From: Datnioides undecimradiatus
Lineage: Eukaryota; Chordata; Actinopteri; Lobotiformes; Datnioididae
Reading direction: 5' to 3'
Assembly (NCBI GenBank): GCA_008933995.1
Contig: WARS01000011.1
Span: 8,833,516 to 8,897,515, forward strand
DNA: 64,000 nt
Part shown: piece after piece, positions 56,471 through 64,000 of the stretch
Numbering within the stretch: position 1 is the first letter of the stretch
Layout of the letters: each line of letters begins with the position of its first letter
The notes under the pieces: model-generated
The model's database searches: none
What the model saw: the letters and a program-made list of their open reading frames with translations, nothing else
What the model was told of the DNA's origin: nothing
Translations under genes and position numbers: made by a program

Positions 56471-58003
56471 AAATCCTGGCAAGGAAAAGAAAACATTGTT
56501 AATCCACAAGTGTTCAGCTCCTGAACAGAGTCTGGTCAGCCACGTAAAGACTGGATTATATAAGAGACTGATGCATCAACGAATGGAATTAACAAGAAAG
56601 ACAAAGTTTCAGTGAGTTGTCTGGAAAAACTTGAGGAATACATTGACAACAAAAACAAACTCCTCAGAGTTCACCTAAAGGTTTTTCTCTCCTCGGCAGG
56701 ATTCAGCTCTCATTTCCACTTTCAGATGAATCAAGTCCAGTGGTTTCTTCTTTGTGGTCGTTTGAATGAAAATGTTTGTATCACCTGTTTTGTGGATGAT
56801 TTAATGAGCGCATGACGCTGTCACATGAAAGATTTTTTTTTACTTCATCGAAAGCATTCCCTGTCAATTTATATTTTGTTTCATATGCAGCTTTGCATGA
56901 GGCTCCGTCAAAAGCAATCAGCTCGCCGTCATCCATTTAGATGATAATAAATCATGTCATTATCACTCTTACTTGGGTCCATCTTTGAAACAGAGGGAGG
57001 ATGAAATATTTTTGTCAGGTGGAAGAATAACTTATGATCCTTTTATGTCCTGCTGAGAACCCTTGAAAATAATAATACACCACAGCAGAAGCACATGAAC
57101 AACTGAAAGGCACCAAGTGTTATAAATCTGATGGGATTTGCATATTTTGCCTCCCTAGCAAGACGCAGGCAAAAGAAATCACATATGAAAAAAACAGAAG
57201 CGTCTAAGAAACACAAGTTAGGGTTCACATTAAGAAGGATATGTTTCTCCAGAACTCACTTGTGATTGAAATGTGAGGATTTCAAGGTAAAAGCTTCCCG
57301 AAGAAAAGACTTTTACTTTTTTGTTCTTGTGTCTGAACAACTCAAAGTCAAGAAGATTATTAATCAAATAATCTGTCACGATGTGCTTATTTGACCTTTG
57401 TTTCTTTTCTGTCGGAGTCTAACAGTTTCTCTTAAGTTCACTTCGCTCTTATTTCAACATTTACTTTATTAAACCATTACAAAATGCTTCAAGGGCCTGT
57501 AAATACACTAAAACACTGGCTGTCGAATCATGTCAGTTCTTGTTTAGGGAGCAGTTGTTTGACAACTTGGGAATCAAAGTGTCAAATCTTGTCTCCTGCC
57601 ATGGTGGGGGATGTAAGATGAGCTTAGATTGTTTTATATTTTGAGAAAAAATGAAGTTGAGTTTAAATTTGTTGATGCAACTCATTCTGGAAGTAAACAC
57701 AACACAAACTTACTGTTGTCATATCATGTAGAGGAAGAAGCAAGACAACCTTATAAGACTGAATCAGTTTATGTCAGTTGGGGATTTTCCACAAATTTGT
57801 CCCAAAAACAAAACAAAAAATAATTATAAAATAAAATAAAAGCTACTTCCTTATTTAACTATGCGAAATGTTTATTTCTCAACACCTGCAAACTTCAAGG
57901 AGACTACACACTGTTGGTTTCTGTCCTGAGCTGCAATTGGCTGAATCAACTTGAATTAACAGAGTAGTTAGTACAGCAGACTGTTCTTTTTCATCTTACA
58001 TGT

Positions 58004-58112
58004 TATATGTATGTATGTGTGTGTGTGTGTGTGTGTGAGTGAGTGAGTGAGTGAGTGTGAGTGAGTGAGTGAGTGAGTGAGTGAGTGAGAGAGAGAGAGA
58101 GAGAGAGAGAGG
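58004..58112. repeat. Compound (GT)n-(GAGT)n-(GA)n microsatellite
   Basis: ATGTATGT leads into about ten GT units, then about fourteen GAGT units with one GTGTGA interruption, then about twelve GA units. Three arrays joined in phase suggest stepwise point mutation followed by expansion of each variant. Confidence 0.97.
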
Positions 58113-60216
58113 ACCATACCAAGAATTGTGTGTAAATTTCTGCAGTTTCAAGTTAAAATCAATAAGCTTTTCACATATTTTTCATTTCATTTCATTTGCA
58201 ACATGCAGCTCACAAAGTACAAAATCTAATTTGATCCTTAAATTAAATTGTGGTTATTAGATTTTCTTGGTTGCACAGTTTAAAAATTCTTGGTCCCTGT
58301 CAGACGCTACAGTGGCTGCACCACTTCCTTCAGACACCACAAGTCAACAAGTAAATATAAAAATCTCATATTCAGTTGGTTAATGACTTGCTGAGAACTT
58401 GCCCACTCACGTTCCTTTCGTCTACTGCTCAACTTCCAACACTTGAAACTTGTTCCCGTATGAAATGAAGCAACTGCCTGAAAACCTTGTAGAGAGAAAT
58501 AATAGCTTGATCATGCAGATAAGAAACAGAATTAATCAAGTGATCACCACAAAATATCAACGTAGCTGCAGCGAGACAACCTGTTTGGCTGCAGCATAAG
58601 AAAAAGATCAGAAGATGCTGAAAACCACAGTAAACTAATGGTTAAAGTGTTGAGTTATACCCTGAAAATAATTAATAATGAAGGGTGTAACAGTCTTGAT
58701 TTAATTCCTTGTTGCTGTTTCCTCGTGCCTGAGCAGTGCCAGAATTAGTGTCCTACGAGACCTAAAAGGTTCCACATTTTCACTATAAAGGTTCTCCTGA
58801 ATCCATGAGAGAGTCATGAAACGCTTCAGACTTGTTTTCTTTCACTCCTTCTTTCTGTCGACACACACCCAGCAAATTAGAGGAGAGTGTAGAGCAGGTT
58901 TTGTACATTAAATTTCCTCTCCCTCTTACACACTCACACACACAGACACACAGACATTAGAGACACACTGTTGCTTTAATTGTGTGATACGTGTTTTAAT
59001 GTAACAACAAAAACTTGGGCTCGCCTCCTTCCTCTAAAGGATCAGGTAAAAAGGCTCCTGCTTTCCAAAAAGCACTCGTCCCGTGTCCATCCCAACATCA
59101 GAATTCTCCAACCCATGTTCTCCTTTTTTTCTGATTCCACTGATCTGAGCTTGAAATGCGAAGACAGCAAAGCGCTAAGCCTTCAAACGTGTGATTTTTT
59201 CAAAAGATCTCTAGAAGCAATCTCTGCCTGACTGACCTCTGACAGCTGCAGATCTCTTTATTTCTCTCTCTGCTGGCACTTCATTTGGTAGAAAAGCTCT
59301 CAGATTCACACCTCTATCAGGCAGCACAAGTGTTTATTATGTGCATACACACAGAATATCTCATATAGTGCACACCTCAAAGGCACGCAGGCTGCAGTCT
59401 TTTAGCAAACATCCTGGAAATCTTAAAAAAAAAAAATGTCCATGTTTCTGTCAATTATGTTTTCTGTCCTTTCCCCCTCATACCTATGGCACAAACAATC
59501 CTCAACATTTAATGTCTTGCTAAACAAAAATACTAAATCCATATTTTCCAAGAAATGTGGCTCATATTCATATTCTTTCTGGCACCTCTGAGTCAAGAAA
59601 GTGATCTTAGAAATATGTTTCCCTAATACCAACCATGAACCTGAACTGTGTCCCCTGTGCAGACACATCAAGTAAAACGGTTTGACTCTTCCCTCCTGTT
59701 TGCCTTTCTTCTTTTTTCCCTCCACAGTGAAAAAAACATACGATTTTAAACTTAAAATCACTAAAACTCCAGAAAAAACTGATAGTGGTGTCTAAAAGAA
59801 AAAATATATAAATTTGTATCATTGTACATAACATAGTTCAAAACAAATACATACATACTGTAAGTAGCAGTTAAATTTAAACACACTCCCCCACTTTGTT
59901 AGATTATAAATATCCACACCACAACAAAATTACCTGAACAATAGCATGTGTTCTTATGTGCAGTTTGTCTTGGTTTTATTATGGCAGCTTTTCCTCCGTC
60001 ACTCGGAGTGCAGGGTTTGCTGGTGCCTCCCTCTGTGGAAATGAGACTGCAGGCTCTATCATTAGATCGGATGGCAAGTCTTTATGCAAAGTGTTTTGCA
60101 TAATTACATACCAAAGCCAGAATAGCCACCCTCAAATTTTATGGGTCACAAAGCATCAACAATTGCCGCATTATTGTCCACCAAAGTCCAGCCCCACCAA
60201 TGACAAGGAACGAAAA

Positions 60217-60249
60217 GAGAGAAGAAGAAGAAGAAGAAGAGCGAGAGAG
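60217..60249. repeat. (GAA)n tract
   Basis: AGAAGAAGAAGAAGAAGAG flanked by GAGA, purine only, giving the Arg-rich end of a spurious plus-strand frame. Confidence 0.85.
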
Positions 60250-62020
60250 AAAACTCGTCTGCCTAATCTAAGCTTGGGAGATTGAATTTTCATTCCAATA
60301 AAAAGTAAAGAAGATTATTGCCAAACTGACAACTTGTTTACATATAGTTGTAAAGTTCAGAGGACTGGCCAAGGCTCCAGGGGAGTCCACAACATGTGAG
60401 CGTCATGAAATGGCTCCGGCTAAGTCCTTCATATTCCTGTAAACTGCTGAGCACAGGTTCTGTTTGGAAAAAGAAACTTTTAAAAGGAGGTTTTACACTT
60501 CAGCAAGAGGCTCTGCACGTTTTATTTCATTCCAAAATGCCGTGGAAAATACCTTCTAATACAAACCAGTAGGACATTTATTGTAGGAAGTGTGTGTGCA
60601 TATCATAGAGCAGCTGTAGTAATTATTTCGAATATTATTAATTATGATTAAATCTATTTTTTCTAAATATATCGAACCCGCAGGAGAGAGTCGCATTAGC
60701 ATCCTTAAGGTCACAAATGTTATTATCATAATGGTTAATTGAACCAGTTTAAATCTTTTATTTATAATATTTTTCTGTATTAAAATTAAAAAATAATAAT
60801 AATCTACTGAATCCGATTATATTAATTGCATTACAACGTTGGATGTCAACAGTAGAGTAAAACATGTAATAAAAAGCGAATTAAAAACGAAAAACGCACC
60901 AGAATTCGCTTATTTACTTATTTTCATAAATCCAAAATAGGATGATTATTGTACAATATCGATTAATTTCAGTATTAGGAATTGTTAATAACACCGGACG
61001 TATTTAAGATATTGTTTAATCAAAGGATATCCGTCGATAACGGGCCGTTGTGTGATCACCTCCAACAGAGAAAGAGAGCAGGGTCCCTGATGAAAACAAA
61101 AACAAGATGTACTTATTTTGGTTAAAAGAAAATCAGTGAATTAAAGGTGTTTAAGAAAATAAAGACAGACTTGAGTTAAAGCTTAAAAAAGAAACGTTGG
61201 ACACACGGAAAGTCTCAGCGAATGAGACAAAAAAGTCTGATTTGTCGAAGTTTGTGATAAATTCTCTTTTCAGTGAGCATAAAGTGCTCGGTGATATTCA
61301 AACCGGAACTATTTGATGTGGAAAAATACATATTCGATACCTGAGACACAGACTCGCGTGACACATCAGGCTATTATCACAAAATATTTAAAGATGATCT
61401 GATTTAACACATAAAAAAGTAAAATCTAAATATCAGCCGTAAGGACGGCTCTGGAGGCTGCACCTTATTGTACAGACAACAAAGTTTATCTTCCCTGGTC
61501 TTTGTCTCACGGTTCGACTTCTCTTTTAAAATAATTATTTCTAAATTAAAACCCATCCGTTGTTTTATTTCGAGGTTCCACTATATAACAGATAGATTAC
61601 TCAATTTTCAATAATATCTTTGAACGATATAATTTAAAATAGTCCATAAATAAAAGTGAAACTCACAGTTATAACTCACAGCAGTTACCGCGCTGTGATC
61701 TGCATGTCTAATTTTTTTTTTTTAACATTTTTGATTGAATCACTACACAGGGGAGTAAAAAGCGAAGAAGCCTGGTTAGACGTAGACACATAATAGAGGC
61801 AGTCGGAGCACCGGAGCACAGCGGAGGTTAAAAGTGCAGAATAGCGCCATCTCGCTGTTGCGGACAGATTTTCCGCCACACTTTTTTTTTCCTTCTGCTG
61901 CTGCTGAGACCCTCCGTGAAGATTTGTCCTCTCGTAAGGTTGACCGATTTCTGTGTGCATAGCCAGCTTATGACAACAGCCTGCATGCTGCTGTCTTTTG
62001 GCGGCCACCAGTTATATGTG

Positions 62021-62218
62021 TTATCGCTGTTCATTAGTGCAGGGGGTCCCGGAGCGGGTCCCGGGACCTGCGGGGGTCAGTGAGGAGGAGGTGGATGAGG
62101 ATGATGAGGAGGGGTTGGGGGTGAAGCGCGTCCTCAGCGACTTCAGAAGGACCATAATTTCACTGTAATCTAATTCACCAGAATTATCACAGTCCAACAT
62201 ATACACTAGTTCCTCAAT
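62021..62218 (-). CDS. Candidate terminal exon encoding an EF-hand; parent gene not identified
   Basis: This is the only reading frame in the window with a recognisable protein domain. On the minus strand it reads IEELVYML, then the 12-residue loop DCDNSGELDYSE (62194-62159), then IMVLLKSL. That matches the EF-hand rule in full: the n..nn..n helix pattern before and after the loop, Asp at loop positions 1 and 3, Ser at 5, Gly at 6, Leu at 8, Asp at 9 and Glu at 12, so Ca2+ binding is expected. After LRTRF comes a low-complexity Ser/Thr/Pro tail and a stop at 62021-62023. A CAG at 62221-62219 could be the 3' splice site, making ATT (Ile) the first codon in phase 0; the frame meets a stop not far upstream, as expected for an intron. 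A possible AATAAA lies downstream at 61569-61564. No partner exon was found in the window. The same DNA read on the plus strand gives an acidic frame ending at 62166, which is a weaker alternative. It could also be an exon remnant or processed fragment. Confidence 0.55.
   Translation of the reverse strand: MEELVYMLDCDNSGELDYSEIMVLLKSLRTRFTPNPSSSSSSTSSSLTPAGPGTRSGTPCTNEQR
62057..62090. repeat. Imperfect direct repeat, copy A, beside the EF-hand exon
   Basis: A GC-rich block beginning GGTCCCGGGAC and containing GGGTCAGTGAGGAGG. It lies under the 3' end of the minus-strand EF-hand frame. It matches copy B (62223-62256) at about 27 of 34 positions in the same orientation. The core GGTCCCGGGACC is itself palindromic. 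Confidence 0.6.
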
Positions 62219-62222
62219 CTGA

Positions 62223-62256
62223 GGTCCCGGGACGCTCGTGGGTCAGCGAGGGGGAT
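62223..62256. repeat. Imperfect direct repeat, copy B, beside the EF-hand exon
   Basis: A GC-rich block beginning GGTCCCGGGAC and containing GGGTCAGCGAGGGGG, located immediately upstream (in minus-strand terms) of the EF-hand exon, at or overlapping its putative acceptor. Copies A and B are offset by 166 bp and bracket the EF-hand coding block. Confidence 0.6.
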
Positions 62257-63347
62257 AAACAGGGTCCTCCGAAATCAGAGAAATAATTGAATTTCTCTTG
62301 TGGGTCATGATTGGTTTGCAAGTTGCAGATTTACAGGAAATTTGGTGGCGTTCATCCTGGATTTCAGCTTCTCGGCTGCTATCAGCTCGTCTGCGGTTTA
62401 TGGACAGTGTGTACAAAATCCCATCAAGCCGCAGAAAATGTCAGATGTGGGTTCCTGTGACCAAAAATCTTATCAAGCGGGGTTCCAGGGGCCGTAACGC
62501 GCATCTGCGCGCGGGGTGTTCTTGACATGAAAAGGTGTGCGAGCCCATGAATTAGATCGCAAGAAGAGCCCCGAATTCACACAGTTATTGTCTTTTACAA
62601 CGCATTGTTGGGTTGCATTGAGACGGGAGGAAGTTATTGTGGGAGCGGTTTCTGAAAAAAAAAATCGATACATGTCACAGATTCTGTGGTGGGGAAGGAA
62701 AAAAAAGTGAATATCGAAGATCACCGGAGCTGCGGTGATTCCCTACTAAACAGAAGTGGGTGGCGACGGGATGTAAGGTCAATAATAAAGTTGTTCCTTT
62801 ATTTCTTTTAACATGTTCTGTGCCCTGAAATTGCATTTTTAAGCAAGACCTGCTCAAGAAAGCAAAAACCCAATAGGAATTAAGGCCTGTGGGTCAAATA
62901 AATGCAGCTAAATTGTGCGTAAAATACGGTCAAAGACACGTGGAGGTTTTACTGTATGCAGGCCTGTGGGTTTTTCCGTGTTTTCGAACGTCTGGTGTTC
63001 GCACTGGGTTCTCGGTAGATGCCCAATAAGCTCCGTTATAGAGAAATGTCAGGCTCACCCTCGGTGCCATTTAAATGAAGAGTGGAGCTGCACAGAGAAG
63101 CGCAACAACACGAAGAAGTACCAACACAAAGAACCCCTAAATAAAACTTCAGCAGACTCTGCTGTGGATGGAAGCAGCTCTAATGAGAAGACTTTTGTGA
63201 GTGTGTACTGATCAGCATGAAATTTCACATGAACAGTTTTTCTATTAATTTACAGGGAAAGTTTGAATTATTTTTATATTGTTATCTTTTTTCACCTGTG
63301 GAATATGTGAGCGTGTAGGCTGTTGTCCGTTATGTTGGTGTTGGAAA

Positions 63348-63421
63348 TGATTATGATGATGATGATGATGATAATAACGGTGATAATAATGATGGTGACG
63401 ATGAAGGTGATGATGATGAAG
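63348..63421. repeat. (ATG/GAT)n trinucleotide-rich tract
   Basis: About eight GAT units, then degenerate GATAATAACGGTGATAATAATGATGG and GATGATGATGAAG. It explains the poly-Ile minus-strand frame. Confidence 0.9.
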
Positions 63422-63714
63422 AGTCGACGAGAAATAACGCTCAGGGTGTGAGGATTTCTTTTTTTTTTTTGTGAAAGCACCTTCAGTCTACCACCAGCAC
63501 CGACCAGAATTACGCCAAATTAATTTCACAGTTTGAGGGAGCTTTGCCAAGTGCGTGTTTGAAGTTTCGGCAAAAGACACGCACACGCACAGGCACACGC
63601 GCCGCCGCCTCCCCACGCACAGACAAACACACACAAGCGGCTGTCTAGAAAGAGCATTTGGAGTATGGAAAATAAAAATTAAAACATCTCCATCAGCGGC
63701 GGTTGAGGGCAAAG

Positions 63715-63815
63715 CCGTGTGTGGAGAGACGCATGGCAGGCCTGCCCGCCTAATTAATGCAAAATTGATTAAACATTTAGCACTTATTTGAGCAATTTAT
63801 GCCGCATTTTACATC
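63715..63815. promoter_or_regulatory. CNE-like AT-rich block with homeodomain-type sites
   Basis: CCTAATTAATGCAAAATTG, then GATTAAACATTTAGCACTTA and TGAGCAATTTATGCCGCATT. TAATTA and TGATTAAA cores lie in a block without simple repeats, embedded in CpG-rich DNA. The texture resembles vertebrate promoter-proximal enhancers; conservation could not be tested here. Confidence 0.3.
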
Positions 63816-63839
63816 CGCATACACTCGCGCCTTCAGTTT

Positions 63840-63881
63840 TATCATCATCACAAAAGCACGCATGATCATCATCATCATCTT
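63840..63881. repeat. (ATC)n tract
   Basis: ATCATCATCACA ... CATGATCATCATCATCATC, the complementary motif to the GAT tract 0.5 kb upstream. The two could pair as an inverted repeat. Confidence 0.8.
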
Positions 63882-63940
63882 TACGGGGTTTGAAACGGAC
63901 ACACCACGCGTGTATGCGCACGGAAGGGAAAGGTGAGTAA
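63860..63940 (+). promoter_or_regulatory. Candidate splice donor of an untranslated or first exon
   Basis: GGGAAAG|GTGAGTAAAC has the junction after 63932, a near-ideal U1 match (AAG|GTGAGT). It sits in the most CpG-bearing part of the window. No convincing coding frame runs into it, so if real it would end a 5' UTR exon of a plus-strand gene continuing past 64 kb. A single donor match is weak evidence alone. Confidence 0.25.
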
Positions 63941-64000
63941 ACAGCCCTGCGCGACTGACACTGTCAATTAAGATGACTTAATTCAGCATTTTTCAGTAAC

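Larger units (their letters stand above)
56471..60849. other. Non-coding stretch, no gene seen
   Basis: AT-rich unique DNA apart from the compound microsatellite at 58.0-58.1 kb, a CA/CAGA piece at 58926-58955 and the GAA tract. The frame at 59956-60285 starts plausibly but its end is purine-repeat-encoded Arg; no domain is seen. Confidence 0.55.
60850..64000. other. CpG-bearing, promoter-like right end
   Basis: Compared with the preceding 40 kb, CpG is frequent here (for example in 60880-60910, 61010-61045, 61360-61450, 62040-62260, 62370-62520, 62940-63030, 63540-63760 and 63880-63955), and GC-rich pieces appear. In fish, CpG retention usually marks unmethylated promoter or developmental-gene CpG-island regions. 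It contains the EF-hand exon, the flanking direct repeats and the donor-like site. Between these I see no further gene. Confidence 0.45.

Noticed and set aside
63292-63480. Poly-Ile minus-strand frame
   Set aside because: Encoded by the GAT/AAT repeat tract.

Overview
The window looks like vertebrate, most likely percomorph teleost, non-coding DNA. It is AT-rich and full of CA, GA, GATA and ATT microsatellites. It carries only a few small non-autonomous DNA transposon remnants, one of a type very common in ray-finned fish genomes, and no LINE or retroelement reading frame that I could see. Almost every open frame is short and has low-complexity or random composition, so the window is best read as a gene desert or a very large intron. 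I could not identify the gene or chromosome.

Layout. From 1 to about 14.5 kb there is unique non-coding DNA with scattered blocks that look like conserved non-coding elements (CNEs). A TA microsatellite of about 330 bp lies at 14.52-14.85 kb. From 14.9 to 29 kb there is more desert, including a CpG-bearing patch with a TATA-like box at 16.8-17.5 kb. At 17291-17309 this stretch contains an exact 19-bp Tn5/Nextera mosaic end, almost certainly a sequencing-library adapter left in the assembly. From 29 to 31 kb there is a 31-bp tandem duplication, a hAT transposon end and an odd AACAAC/GTTGTT inverted-repeat cluster. From 31 to 51.5 kb there is AT-rich desert with several CNE-like islands. From 51.5 to 54.4 kb there is a CpG-bearing patch, an ATT/AGT compound microsatellite and a degenerate hAT-type fish MITE. 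From 54.4 to 60.8 kb there is desert with a TG/GAGT/GA compound microsatellite.

The last 3 kb (about 60.8-64 kb) differ: CpG is common, the sequence is locally GC-rich, and it holds the only convincing protein-coding signal. On the minus strand at 62021-62218 there is a textbook EF-hand helix-loop-helix, apparently a terminal exon with an AG acceptor just upstream and a Ser/Thr/Pro-rich tail to a stop. I could not assign the parent gene. A strong splice-donor match on the plus strand at 63933 and a homeodomain-site-like AT-rich block nearby suggest that the right edge approaches a promoter or first exon. The CNE calls rest on composition and motif texture only and are deliberately low in confidence.
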